Origin: Halobacteriales archaeon QH_8_67_36
Lineage (GTDB): Archaea > Halobacteriota > Halobacteria > Halobacteriales > Haloarculaceae
Assembly: GCA_003021755.1 (NCBI GenBank)
Contig: PXQZ01000105.1
Coordinates: 1-16,392 of the forward strand
Direction: 5' to 3'
DNA: 16,392 nucleotides
This document shows positions 1 through 7,221 of this stretch, piece by piece (position 1 is the first letter of the stretch; every line of letters starts with the position of its first letter). Both the position numbers and the translations under genes were made by a program. The notes below the pieces were generated by a model that was given only the letters and a program-made list of their open reading frames with translations, was not told the origin of the DNA and searched no databases.

Positions 1-5
1 CGTGT

Positions 6-626
6 ATGGCAGACACCGTCTGGGTCGTCAGACACGGCCAGCGACAGGACAGCGTCGACCCCGAGTGGGACGACCACGCCGACCGCGTCCACGACCCGCC
101 GCTGACGGACCTCGGCCGGTGGGCCGCCTGGCGGACCGGTCGCCGGTTCGTCGAGTCGGGCATCGAACTCGACGCGGTGTACGCGTCGCCGTTCCTGCGG
201 ACGGCCGAGACTGCCGAGGAAATCGGTCGCGAGACGGGCAACGACGTGTTGCTGGAGCCGGGCCTTGGCGAACACCGCAACGCCGAGTGGTTCGACGCCG
301 ACCCGGAGACCGTCCCGCGGACGGACCTCGCGGAGTGGTTCGACCCGATACGGCTCGACCACGACCCCTATCTCGTCCCCGAATTCCCCGAGAGCCACGA
401 CGAGGCGATACGCCGGACCGGGACCGTCGCCCGACAGATCGTCGCGGGGACGGAGGGAGCGGTGCTGCTCGTCGGCCACGGGCTCACCGTCGGCGGCGTG
501 GTCGACGGGCTCGCGGGCTCGACCGACGGCGTGGACGCACCGCTGTGTGGGGTGACACGCCTCCACCGCGACCGCGGCAACTGGCGGCTCGCGTTCTCCG
601 GCGACACGACGCATCTGGACGTGTAG
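6..626 (+). CDS. Histidine phosphatase family protein (phosphoglycerate mutase-like)
   Basis: This 206-residue cytosolic protein belongs to the histidine phosphatase superfamily, whose members move phosphate through a phospho-histidine intermediate. The N-terminal RHG motif places the nucleophile at His10. Arg65 lies in SPFLRTAETA, Glu89 is the likely acid/base residue, and the second catalytic His158 is in LLVGHGLTV, so the catalytic core looks complete. The segment with DPPLTDLGRWAAW is typical of the branch with the Sts/UBASH3-like and small prokaryotic phosphatases. The substrate cannot be read from the sequence. The ATG is five bases from the window edge, so its promoter is not visible. 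A T-tract at 660-665 lies 34 bases after the stop. Family is confident; true phosphoglycerate mutase activity is unlikely to be safe to assume. Confidence 0.88.
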   Translation: MADTVWVVRHGQRQDSVDPEWDDHADRVHDPPLTDLGRWAAWRTGRRFVESGIELDAVYASPFLRTAETAEEIGRETGNDVLLEPGLGEHRNAEWFDADPETVPRTDLAEWFDPIRLDHDPYLVPEFPESHDEAIRRTGTVARQIVAGTEGAVLLVGHGLTVGGVVDGLAGSTDGVDAPLCGVTRLHRDRGNWRLAFSGDTTHLDV

Positions 627-659
627 GGTTCCTGCCCACCAGCGCGCGAGAACGACGCC

Positions 660-665
660 TTTTTT
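660..665 (+). terminator. T6 tract after the histidine phosphatase gene
   Basis: Six consecutive T residues follow a GC-rich stretch, 34 bases after the stop at 626 and 24 bases before the next start at 689. Archaeal RNA polymerase is known to terminate at U-rich tracts without a stable hairpin, so this is a candidate terminator. It also lies where the TATA element of the next gene would be expected, so it may be read both ways. No strong stem precedes it. Confidence 0.35.
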
Positions 666-688
666 CGACTGACGGCGGAATATGCCGT

Positions 689-1108
689 ATGGACGGCGGC
701 AGCGGCGACATGACCCTCGCGTTCGACCTCGACGCCCTCAAGGAGCTCGCTTACCCGGACAGCGTCTTCACCGACGCGCGCCAGTGGTCCGAGTACGTCG
801 GGGTCATCTCCGAACAGCCCACCTACGTCGTGACCAACTTCACGCGGAAACACCGCATCAGACAGGACTTCTTTTCCGGTCCGCGCGGGCGAGCGGAGAG
901 TCTGGAGAACGTCAAAGAGCAGTTCGACACCGACCGGCACGTCTTCGTCGGGAGCGGCGAGGCCGACGCCGACCTGGCCGAGTCGGCCGGCTGGGAGTTC
1001 CTTCCGGTCACCGACGCCGCCGAGGCGGCCGACTGGGAACTGGGCGAGCCACAGGCCCCCGAGGCGACGGCCAACGAAGCGGACGAGACGCGCGACGACT
1101 GGCCGTAG
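689..1108 (+). CDS. Haloarchaeal protein of unknown function (DUF7124-like)
   Basis: This 139-residue acidic protein matches, from memory, a family conserved across haloarchaea and named DUF7124; no function is known. The conserved core runs from about residue 8 (MTLAFDLDALKELAYP) to about 115, with a basic patch, TNFTRKHRIRQDFFSGPRG, near residues 49-67. The last 25 residues are low-complexity and acidic. No membrane segment, signal peptide or catalytic motif is visible. I chose the ATG at 689; a second in-frame ATG at 710 is possible and would cost only seven residues. The frame is open far upstream, but that part is the shadow of the phosphatase gene in another frame. It precedes the DUF5815-like gene on the same strand with a 67-base gap. 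Confidence 0.8.
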   Translation: MDGGSGDMTLAFDLDALKELAYPDSVFTDARQWSEYVGVISEQPTYVVTNFTRKHRIRQDFFSGPRGRAESLENVKEQFDTDRHVFVGSGEADADLAESAGWEFLPVTDAAEAADWELGEPQAPEATANEADETRDDWP

Positions 1109-1144
1109 AGCGCCCTCGTGGGTTTTGGGCGGCCGTATCGCGGG

Positions 1145-1152
1145 CTTTAACC
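1145..1152 (+). promoter_or_regulatory. TATA-like box for the DUF5815-like gene
   Basis: CTTTAACC lies 24-31 bases before the ATG at 1176, the spacing expected for a haloarchaeal leaderless transcript that starts at or next to the start codon. This supports 1176 over the earlier in-frame start at 1125, which would place the box inside the coding region. Confidence 0.5.
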
Positions 1153-1175
1153 ACATCAACGGCCAATCGACGGTA

Positions 1176-1712
1176 ATGGCAGAACCGCGCGTGCCCGGCG
1201 GGCGCGAGTCCGAACTCGAACTCCCCTGTGGCGAGGTCATCAGTACCCACGACGACCTCGACCTGGGGCTGCGGGAGTACGACTGCGCCTGTGGAGCGAC
1301 CCACGCAGTCGTCATGGACATGCATCCGCTGGCCCGGTTCGTTCCCGAGTTTCTGGAGCGGATACTCGTCGAGACCATCGAGCCGGCCGACGACCACGAC
1401 GAGTTCACCATCGCGCACCTGATGGGCGTCGTCATCGAGGAGTTCCCCGAGAAGGTGGCCGTGGCCGACGCGACCGAGGACGGCGCCGTCGGCTTCTCGA
1501 TGGTCTGGGTCACCGACTTCGACGCCCGGCGGCTCCACGAAATCGTCGTCGAACTCATCGTCGAACTGATGGACCACGCCGTCTCCCACGCCGAGGACGA
1601 CGAGATGGCCGCGGCGTTCGAGGAACAGATGCTCGAATTCGACATCGGTGTCTTCGTCGACCAGTACCGGGCAGAACGGAACTTCGAGGACGAACACGAC
1701 TCGGCGGTCTAA
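1176..1712 (+). CDS. Haloarchaeal protein of unknown function (DUF5815-like)
   Basis: This 178-residue, very acidic protein matches, from memory, the DUF5815 family, which is restricted to haloarchaea and has no known function. Near the N-terminus it has Cys18 in LPCGE and Cys37/Cys39/His43 in YDCACGATH. This arrangement could bind a metal, but that is inference. The central and C-terminal parts are predicted mainly helical (ARRLHEIVVELIVELMDHAVSHAEDDE), with a FDIGVFVDQYRAERNF tail. No signal peptide or membrane segment is seen. The ATG at 1176 is preferred over 1125 because of the TATA-like box at 1145-1152. Codon use is ordinary for the window. Confidence 0.8.
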   Translation: MAEPRVPGGRESELELPCGEVISTHDDLDLGLREYDCACGATHAVVMDMHPLARFVPEFLERILVETIEPADDHDEFTIAHLMGVVIEEFPEKVAVADATEDGAVGFSMVWVTDFDARRLHEIVVELIVELMDHAVSHAEDDEMAAAFEEQMLEFDIGVFVDQYRAERNFEDEHDSAV

Positions 1713-1867
1713 ATCGTCGAGGACGAAGACAGACTCCGAAATAGCAAGTCAAAAGCGAGTCTCCGGAGTGGTAACCACCTGACTGGTGTTGACGTGTGTG
1801 CCGACGGTGTATGACAACCAGTCACAGAACGCGTCCCGTCGCCGTCTTTCGGTTTCGTCCAAACCGG

Positions 1868-1887
1868 CGTCAGACAGCAGTCTGACG
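1868..1887. promoter_or_regulatory. 20-base palindrome upstream of the small winged-helix gene
   Basis: CGTCAGAC and GTCTGACG are perfect 8-base inverted arms separated by AGCA. The right arm ends three bases before the TATA element at 1891-1897, where archaeal activators commonly bind beside the BRE/TATA. It is a candidate operator for the gene starting at 1922. A self-acting role of that gene's winged-helix-like product is possible but unproven. A short RNA hairpin is the alternative. Confidence 0.45.
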
Positions 1888-1890
1888 GTG

Positions 1891-1897
1891 TTATATG
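1891..1897 (+). promoter_or_regulatory. TATA box for the 74-residue winged-helix gene
   Basis: TTATATG lies 25-31 bases upstream of the ATG at 1922. The alternative ATG at 1895 lies inside this box, so translation from 1895 is unlikely. Confidence 0.6.
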
Positions 1898-1921
1898 AGG
1901 GTTCGGCTCCTGTGCGTGTGT

Positions 1922-2146
1922 ATGGCCATCCGTCACGGCGAGTTCGAGCGCATACAGTCCGTCCTCGACGACGCCGATGCAGACGGCCCCCTGACGGCCC
2001 GGGAGATTCTTGCGTTGCTGGAGGAACACGACGAGGAGTTCGACAGCGCTCACCAGGTCGCCACAGTGCTGGGTCGGCGGGCCCAGACCGGCGAAGTCGA
2101 GGTCATCCGGGACCAGCCCTACCGGTACAGCGTCGCCGACGAGTAG
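1922..2146 (+). CDS. Small winged-helix-like protein of unknown function
   Basis: I do not recognise this 74-residue protein by family name. Its pattern fits a minimal winged helix: an N-terminal helix (residues 6-16), TAREILALLEEHD as a second helix, SAHQVATVLGRRAQ as a candidate recognition helix, then GEVEVIRDQPYRYSV, a beta-hairpin like a wing with basic and aromatic residues. There is no ligand or membrane domain, so a DNA-binding or protein-binding role is the best inference. The ATG at 1922 was chosen over 1895 because the TATA box occupies 1891-1897. A perfect 20-base palindrome stands directly upstream of that box. The gene ends 119 bases before carB on the same strand, and carB has its own promoter. 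Confidence 0.7.
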   Translation: MAIRHGEFERIQSVLDDADADGPLTAREILALLEEHDEEFDSAHQVATVLGRRAQTGEVEVIRDQPYRYSVADE

Positions 2147-2187
2147 GAACGAGCGGGTGACAGTCACCCCCGTGTGAGCCTCCCGCA

Positions 2188-2202
2188 TTACGATATTCGA
2201 AA
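2188..2202. promoter_or_regulatory. Candidate Lrp-type operator upstream of carB
   Basis: TTACGATATTCGAAA matches 13 of 15 positions of the palindrome between carA and the Lrp-type gene (6757-6771). It lies 31 bases upstream of the carB TATA box. A second TTACGA begins at 2239, 51 bases after the first, and overlaps the TATA box. The core resembles the site I remember for Methanocaldococcus jannaschii Ptr2, an Lrp-family protein. That it binds the Lrp-type protein encoded here is inferred. Confidence 0.5.
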
Positions 2203-2233
2203 TTCGGCTTCGAGCTTCGTACCGTTTCGCCGG

Positions 2234-2241
2234 GCTTATTA
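2234..2241 (+). promoter_or_regulatory. TATA box of carB
   Basis: GCTTATTA lies 25-32 bases upstream of the ATG at 2266, which fits a leaderless carB transcript. It argues against the in-frame GTG at 2248 as the start. Confidence 0.6.
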
Positions 2242-2265
2242 CGATGTGTGGGTTCGAATCGGGTA

Positions 2266-5200
2266 ATGACAGCCGAGGAAGACCGCACGATTCTGCTTAT
2301 CGGGAGCGGCCCAATCAAGATCGGCCAGGCGGCCGAATTCGACTACTCCGGCGCTCAGGCCTGTCGAGCCCTCCGGGAGGAGGGCGCGCGCGTGGTGCTT
2401 GTCAACTCCAATCCGGCGACCATCATGACCGACCCGGACATGGCCGACAAGGTGTACCTCGAACCCATCAACACCGAGGCCATCACCGAGATCATCCGGA
2501 AGGAGAACCCGGACGGCGTCATCGCCGGCCTGGGCGGCCAGACCGGCCTCAACGTCACCGCCGAACTCGCCGAGGAGGGCGTCCTCGAAGCGTTCGACGT
2601 GGACGTGATGGGCACGCCGCTTGACACCATCTACGCCACCGAGGACCGCGACCTGTTCCGCCAGCGCATGGAGGACATCGGAGAACCCGTCCCCGCGTCG
2701 ACGACCATCTCGCTCGACGAGGACGAGTCCGTGACGGACTTCGACGAGGCCGCCTTCCGGCAGCGCGTCGAGGACGCCGTCGACGAGGTCGGCGGCCTCC
2801 CGGTCATCGCCCGCACTACCTACACGCTGGGCGGTTCCGGCTCCGGCGTTGTCGACGACTTCGAGAAACTCGTCGAGCGCGTCCGCAAGGGCTTGCGCCT
2901 CTCCCGCAACAGCGAGGTCCTCATCACCGAATCCATCTCCGGCTGGGTAGAACTGGAGTACGAGGTCATGCGCGACGCCGACGACTCCTGTATCATCATC
3001 TGCAACATGGAGAACATCGACCCGATGGGTATCCACACGGGCGAGTCGACCGTCGTCACGCCCTCGCAGGTCATCCCCGACGAAGGTCACCAGGAGATGC
3101 GCGACTCCGCGCTGAAGGTCATCCGCGAACTCGGTATCCAGGGCGGCTGTAACATCCAGCACGCCTGGCGCGACGACGGCACGCCCGGCGGCGAGTACCG
3201 CGTCGTCGAAGTCAACCCCCGCGTCTCCCGTTCGTCCGCGCTGGCCTCGAAGGCGACTGGCTACCCCATCGCCCGCGTGACCGCGAAGGTCGCACTGGGC
3301 AAGCGCCTCCACGAGATCGAGAACGAGATCACCGGCGAAACCACGGCCGCCTTCGAACCGGCCATCGACTACATCGTCACGAAGGTCCCGCGCTGGCCCA
3401 TCGACAAGTTCACCGACACCGACTTCGAGCTGTCGACGGCCATGAAATCGACGGGTGAGGCGATGTCGATCGGCCGGACCTTCCCCGAGAGCCTGCTGAA
3501 GGCGCTTCGCTCCTCGGAGTACACCCCCGCCGTCGACTTCGAGACGATCGGTGACGACGAACTCGAGTCGGAGTATCTCGTCCGTCCCTCGCCCGACCGC
3601 CCCTACGCCATCTTCGAGGCGTTCCTCCGTGGCTACACGGTCGAGGAAATCGTCGATCTGACCGACATCCACAAGTGGTACGTCGAGCGGTTCCAGGAGG
3701 TCGCCGAGGCCGCCGAAGCCGCCACCGCCGGGGACTTCGAGACGGCCGCCGCGGCCGGCTTCACGGACCAGGAAATCACCGCCCTCGCCGGGGGCGAGTG
3801 CAACGACACCCACGTCTCCTGGCTCCCGGCCGGGTTGGACAGCGATGACGGCGGTGAGAGCGATATCGAGGCCGCCACGGACGGGTCTGGCGCCCGGATC
3901 GAGGACGTCGAGAGCGAGACGGTCCACCGCGACTACAAGCTCGTCGACACGTGTGCCGGCGAGTTCGAGGCGACGACGCCGTACTACTACTCGACGCGTG
4001 ACCCCATCTCGGGCATCGACCGCAACGAACTGCTGGTCGACCCGGAGGTCGAGAGCGTCGTCGTGGTCGGCGGCGGCCCGATCCGGATCGGGCAGGGGGT
4101 CGAGTTCGACTACTGTTCGGTCCACGCGGTGCAGGCCCTGGAGGCGATGGGCATCGACGCCCACGTCGTCAACAACAACCCGGAGACGGTGTCGACCGAC
4201 TACGACACCTCGGACGGCCTCTTCTTCGAGCCCGTCACCGCCGAGGAGGTCGCCGACGTCGCCGAATCCACCGGCGCCGACGGCGTGATGGTCCAGTTCG
4301 GTGGCCAGACCTCCGTCGACATCGGCGAGCCCCTGGAGGACGAACTGGCCCGGCGCGGGCTCGACTGCGAGATTCTCGGCACCTCGGTCGAGGCGATGGA
4401 CCTCGCCGAGGACCGCGACCGCTTCAACAAGCTGATGGACGAACTCGGCATCGCACAGGCCGAGGGTGGCACGGCGACGAGCAAGGAGGAAGCGCTCGAC
4501 CTGGCCCACGACATCGGCTACCCCGTCCTCGTCCGCCCCTCCTACGTCCTCGGTGGCCGCGCGATGGACGTCGTCTACAACGACGACGACCTCGAAACGT
4601 ACATCGAGGAGGCGGTCCGCGTCTCCCCGGACAAGCCGATCCTGGTCGACGAGTTCCTCGCCGACGCCGTCGAACTGGACGTCGACGCCGTCGCCGACGA
4701 GGACGACGTGCTCATCGGCGGCGTGATGGAACACGTCGAGACGGCCGGGGTCCACTCGGGCGACTCGGCGTGTATGATTCCGCCCCGCTCCCAGGAGATA
4801 AAGGACGTGATGCCCCGCATCCGCGAGGTCACCGAGGACATCGCCGACGCGCTCGACACCGTCGGCCTGCTGAACGTTCAGCTCGCGGTGCGTGACGGCG
4901 AGGTGTACGTACTGGAGGCGAACCCGCGCTCCTCCAGAACGGTGCCGTTCATCTCGAAGACCACGGGCGTCCCCATCGCGAGGATCGCCGCCCGCGTGAT
5001 GGCCGGCGAAACGCTCGCGGAGATGGACATCGAGGAGCAGCTTCCCGAACAGGTCTCGGTCAAGGAAGTCGTCCTCCCGTTCGACCGCCTGCCGGGCTCG
5101 GACCCGCGTCTCGGCCCGGAGATGAAATCGACCGGCGAGGTGATGGGCACCGCCGGCTCCTTCGGCAAGGCCTACCAGAAGGCCCAGATGTGCGTCGGGA

Positions 5201-5517
5201 AGGACATCCCGCTCGAAGGCACCGCGCTGGTCGACTTCGGGGTGCGTGGCTACGAAGACCACTTCGACGTGGTCAGCCTCGACGACTACGAGGACACCGA
5301 GGCGGTCGTCGAAGCCATCCGGGCCGGCAACATCGACCTCGTCGCCTCCCGCGACCGCGACGTACTCGAAGCGTGTGTCGAGGAGACGGTCACCTACTTC
5401 TCGACCCGCGAGAGCACTGAGGCGGCGCTGGAAGCCATCAACTCCGCCGACCAGCCCCTGGCGGTGCAGGCCATCAGCGAGCGCCCGAAGACGACGCGCG
5501 ACTGGGGTCGGGAGTAG
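2266..5517 (+). CDS. carB: Carbamoyl-phosphate synthase large subunit
   Basis: This 1083-residue ATP-grasp enzyme makes carbamoyl phosphate from bicarbonate, ammonia delivered by CarA, and two ATP, feeding pyrimidine and arginine synthesis. Both homologous halves are present: GSGPIKIGQAAEFDYSGAQA near residue 13 and GGGPIRIGQGVEFDYCS near residue 602. Each half has its NPR motif (VNPRVSRSSALASKATG and EANPRSSRTVPFISKTTG). Between the halves, residues 525-552 form an acidic, low-complexity linker not found in the E. coli protein. The C-terminal allosteric (MGS-like) region is only about 99 residues, against roughly 138 in E. coli, and seems to lack its first strand-helix unit. The ATG at 2266 fits the TATA box at 2234-2241. 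carA is convergent rather than co-transcribed, and both promoters carry TTACGA sites. Confidence 0.97.
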   Translation: MTAEEDRTILLIGSGPIKIGQAAEFDYSGAQACRALREEGARVVLVNSNPATIMTDPDMADKVYLEPINTEAITEIIRKENPDGVIAGLGGQTGLNVTAELAEEGVLEAFDVDVMGTPLDTIYATEDRDLFRQRMEDIGEPVPASTTISLDEDESVTDFDEAAFRQRVEDAVDEVGGLPVIARTTYTLGGSGSGVVDDFEKLVERVRKGLRLSRNSEVLITESISGWVELEYEVMRDADDSCIIICNMENIDPMGIHTGESTVVTPSQVIPDEGHQEMRDSALKVIRELGIQGGCNIQHAWRDDGTPGGEYRVVEVNPRVSRSSALASKATGYPIARVTAKVALGKRLHEIENEITGETTAAFEPAIDYIVTKVPRWPIDKFTDTDFELSTAMKSTGEAMSIGRTFPESLLKALRSSEYTPAVDFETIGDDELESEYLVRPSPDRPYAIFEAFLRGYTVEEIVDLTDIHKWYVERFQEVAEAAEAATAGDFETAAAAGFTDQEITALAGGECNDTHVSWLPAGLDSDDGGESDIEAATDGSGARIEDVESETVHRDYKLVDTCAGEFEATTPYYYSTRDPISGIDRNELLVDPEVESVVVVGGGPIRIGQGVEFDYCSVHAVQALEAMGIDAHVVNNNPETVSTDYDTSDGLFFEPVTAEEVADVAESTGADGVMVQFGGQTSVDIGEPLEDELARRGLDCEILGTSVEAMDLAEDRDRFNKLMDELGIAQAEGGTATSKEEALDLAHDIGYPVLVRPSYVLGGRAMDVVYNDDDLETYIEEAVRVSPDKPILVDEFLADAVELDVDAVADEDDVLIGGVMEHVETAGVHSGDSACMIPPRSQEIKDVMPRIREVTEDIADALDTVGLLNVQLAVRDGEVYVLEANPRSSRTVPFISKTTGVPIARIAARVMAGETLAEMDIEEQLPEQVSVKEVVLPFDRLPGSDPRLGPEMKSTGEVMGTAGSFGKAYQKAQMCVGKDIPLEGTALVDFGVRGYEDHFDVVSLDDYEDTEAVVEAIRAGNIDLVASRDRDVLEACVEETVTYFSTRESTEAALEAINSADQPLAVQAISERPKTTRDWGRE

Positions 5518-5543
5518 GGGACTCTGAGCGGAGCAGAGTCTCC
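5517..5543. terminator. Hairpin between convergent carB and carA
   Basis: A ten-pair stem (5517-5526 with 5534-5543, one G-U pair) encloses a seven-base loop. It begins at the last base of the carB stop codon. No T-tract follows on the plus strand, so it is not a classical intrinsic terminator; it may protect the mRNA 3' end or mark the boundary of the convergent pair. Short imperfect GAGCG/GCGAG-type words of the kind common in haloarchaeal gaps fill the rest of 5544-5655, with no gene. Confidence 0.45.
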
Positions 5544-5655
5544 GAACGAATGAGCGGCCGCGTAGCGCGCCCCTCGAAGCAGCGCGGTGAGTGCAAAGGC
5601 ACAACGAGGAATCGAGCGCCACGAGGGTCCTCGGAGACGGGGGGTCGTAGCCGGC

Positions 5656-6705
5656 CTATCCGTTCTCGGCCATCCCGAGCACGTCGTCGAAGAAGCCGAG
5701 CGAGTCGTGCGGGCCGGGGTTGGCCTCGGGGTGGTACTGTCGCGTGATGATGCCGAGGTCGTCGTTCTCCAGGCCCTCCGGCGTGTCGTCGTTGACGTTG
5801 ACCTGCGTCACGTCGAGTTTGTCGCCGGGGTCGGCCACGGTGTACCCGTGGTTCTGAGTCGTCATCACGACCTGGTTCGACCGGAGGTCACGCACGGGCT
5901 GGTTGACGCCGCGGTGGCCGAACTCCATCTTTTCGGTCTCACCGCCCAGCGCGCTGGCGACGACCTGCTGGCCGAGACAGATGCCCGCGAGCGGCACGTT
6001 GCCGACGTAGGTCTCGACGAGTTCGCCGACCTGCTCGAAGTTCTCGGGGTCGCCGGGGCCGTTCGAGATGAAGAGGAGGTCGGGGTCGACCGCGGCCACG
6101 TCGTCCTCGGTGGCATTGTAGGGGAAGACGTGGACGACGGCGTCGCGTTCGACCAGCGAGTCGAGGATGGACCCCTTCGCGCCGCAGTCGACCAGCGCGA
6201 CGGTCGCGCCCGATCCGTCCTCGTTGTAGCTCTCGACGCTGTCGACGGAGACCTGCGCGCCGATGTCGACGTGGTCGGACATGTGCTTGCACTGGTGGAG
6301 TTCGTCCAGCGCGTCCTGCTCGGTCGCGTCCGGGCCGGCGGCGATGCCGCACTTCATCGCGCCCTCGTCGCGAATCTCGGTGACGATGTCGCGGGTGTCG
6401 AGGTGGTCGACGGCCGGGACGCCCTCGCCTTCGAGCCACTCGGCCACGTCGTCGGTGAGTTCGCGGGCGACGACGCCGCGGGGGTGGACGCGGTCGTCCT
6501 CGAAGCGCTCCTCCCGGACGCCGTAGTTCCCGATGAGCGGGTAGGAGAACGTGAGAATCTGCTCCTCGTAGGACGGGTCGGTCAGACTCTCCTCGTACCC
6601 GGTGTAGGCGGTTGTGAACACGACCTCGCCGCGTGTCGACCCCGGAGCACGAGCGCGCGCCTCGATGACACGGTCGCCCTCCAGCGCCACGTATGCGTCA
6701 GCCAT
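5656..6705 (-). CDS. carA: Carbamoyl-phosphate synthase small (glutamine amidotransferase) subunit
   Basis: This 349-residue subunit hydrolyses glutamine and passes ammonia to CarB. The N-terminal CPSase small-chain domain spans about residues 1-150, with PGSTRGEVVFTTAYTGYEE and the SYPLIGNYG motif. The class I glutaminase domain runs from about 168 to the end. Its triad is Cys243 in GICLGQQ, with His325 and Glu327 in YHPEANPGPHD. SNGPGDP near 214 forms the oxyanion region. Length is slightly below the 382 residues of E. coli CarA, as is usual in archaea. The ATG at 6705 has a TATA box at 6732-6737 on the same strand. It is transcribed towards carB and away from the Lrp-type gene; the palindrome at 6757-6771 lies in the shared gap. 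Confidence 0.97.
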   Translation of the reverse strand: MADAYVALEGDRVIEARARAPGSTRGEVVFTTAYTGYEESLTDPSYEEQILTFSYPLIGNYGVREERFEDDRVHPRGVVARELTDDVAEWLEGEGVPAVDHLDTRDIVTEIRDEGAMKCGIAAGPDATEQDALDELHQCKHMSDHVDIGAQVSVDSVESYNEDGSGATVALVDCGAKGSILDSLVERDAVVHVFPYNATEDDVAAVDPDLLFISNGPGDPENFEQVGELVETYVGNVPLAGICLGQQVVASALGGETEKMEFGHRGVNQPVRDLRSNQVVMTTQNHGYTVADPGDKLDVTQVNVNDDTPEGLENDDLGIITRQYHPEANPGPHDSLGFFDDVLGMAENG

Positions 6706-6719
6706 TACGAGATGCGTAC
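6705..6719. promoter_or_regulatory. Weaker second Lrp-type half site at the carA start
   Basis: TTACGAGATGCGTAC agrees with the palindrome at 6757-6771 at 11 of 15 positions, including the full TTACGA arm. The two arms begin 52 bases apart, about five turns of the helix, as Lrp-type octamers often require. It overlaps the carA start codon and presumed transcription start, where binding would repress. The assignment is inferred and weaker than the main site. Confidence 0.3.
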
Positions 6720-6731
6720 AGTATTCGCCGG

Positions 6732-6737
6732 TATAAG
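6732..6737 (-). promoter_or_regulatory. TATA box of carA
   Basis: On the minus strand CTTATA lies 27-32 bases before the ATG at 6705, consistent with a leaderless transcript. It sits between the two candidate Lrp-type sites at 6705-6719 and 6757-6771. Confidence 0.6.
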
Positions 6738-6756
6738 GGTTGCTTTCGAAGCCGAG

Positions 6757-6771
6757 TTACGATTTTCGTAA
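6757..6771. promoter_or_regulatory. Candidate Lrp-type operator between carA and the Lrp/AsnC gene
   Basis: TTACGATTTTCGTAA has perfect six-base arms around a TTT spacer. It lies 19 bases beyond the carA TATA box and 36 bases before the regulator's ATG, so one bound regulator could act on both genes. Its ACGATTTTCGT core is the same as the one I recall for Ptr2, an archaeal Lrp-family activator. A near copy is upstream of carB. Self-regulation plus control of carA and carB is the inferred role. Confidence 0.6.
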
Positions 6772-6807
6772 TCCTCAAGTCGGACGGGGCAGAATAGTTG
6801 CATCTCG

Positions 6808-7221
6808 ATGGACGAACTGGACAAGGAGATCCTGTCGATACTCCGGCGGGACGCCCGCACGCCCTACACGGAGATCGCAGACCAGGTGGGGACCTCCGAG
6901 GGGACGGTGCGCAACCGCGTCGACCGACTGGTCGACGGCGGCATCATCGAGCGGTTCACCGTGGCGACGCGCACCGGCAACGTCAAGTCCATGATAGAGG
7001 TCGGCGTCGACGTCAACGTCGACACCGAAGCGGTCACCGACCACATCGCGGAGTGGCCCGCCGTCGACTTCGTCTGGCAGGTCTCCGGCGAGGAGGACAT
7101 CGTCGTGGTCGTCGACGCGGCCGACACCGACGCGGTCAACGAACTCATCACCAGGGCGCGAGAGCTGGAGGAAGTGGTGAGCACGAAGACTCGGCTGATA
7201 CTGGACGAGCGAGTTGGGTGA
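6808..7221 (+). CDS. Lrp/AsnC family transcriptional regulator
   Basis: This 137-residue protein has the standard Lrp/AsnC layout. An N-terminal winged helix-turn-helix spans about residues 1-50 (ELDKEILSILRRDARTPYTEIADQVGTSEGTVRNRVDRLVDGG). A linker strand with IIERFTVATRT follows, then a C-terminal RAM domain (about 62-132) containing the VSGEEDIVVVV strand and turn that form the effector pocket in this family. Such proteins assemble as dimers to octamers and sense amino acids. It is divergent from carA, and the palindrome in the gap makes carA, carB and its own gene the likely targets. The effector cannot be read from the sequence; glutamine or arginine would make sense. No clear TATA box stands at the leaderless distance. 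Its TGA overlaps a GTG of the following frame. Confidence 0.92.
   Translation: MDELDKEILSILRRDARTPYTEIADQVGTSEGTVRNRVDRLVDGGIIERFTVATRTGNVKSMIEVGVDVNVDTEAVTDHIAEWPAVDFVWQVSGEEDIVVVVDAADTDAVNELITRARELEEVVSTKTRLILDERVG

Noticed and set aside
368..1645. A 425-codon minus-strand frame across the first three genes
   Set aside because: It spans several recognised plus-strand genes, is Ser/Arg-rich low complexity and matches no family.
1895..1921. Earlier ATG for the small winged-helix gene
   Set aside because: It lies inside the TATA box at 1891-1897.
2239..5622. A 1127-codon open frame on the minus strand opposite carB
   Set aside because: It is a GC-bias shadow of carB: long antisense frames without stops are normal in this DNA, and the product (rich in Asp, Val, Gly, Arg) has no recognisable domain.
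5587..6771. A 394-codon plus-strand frame opposite carA
   Set aside because: It is the antisense shadow of carA, which has a complete catalytic triad and its own promoter.
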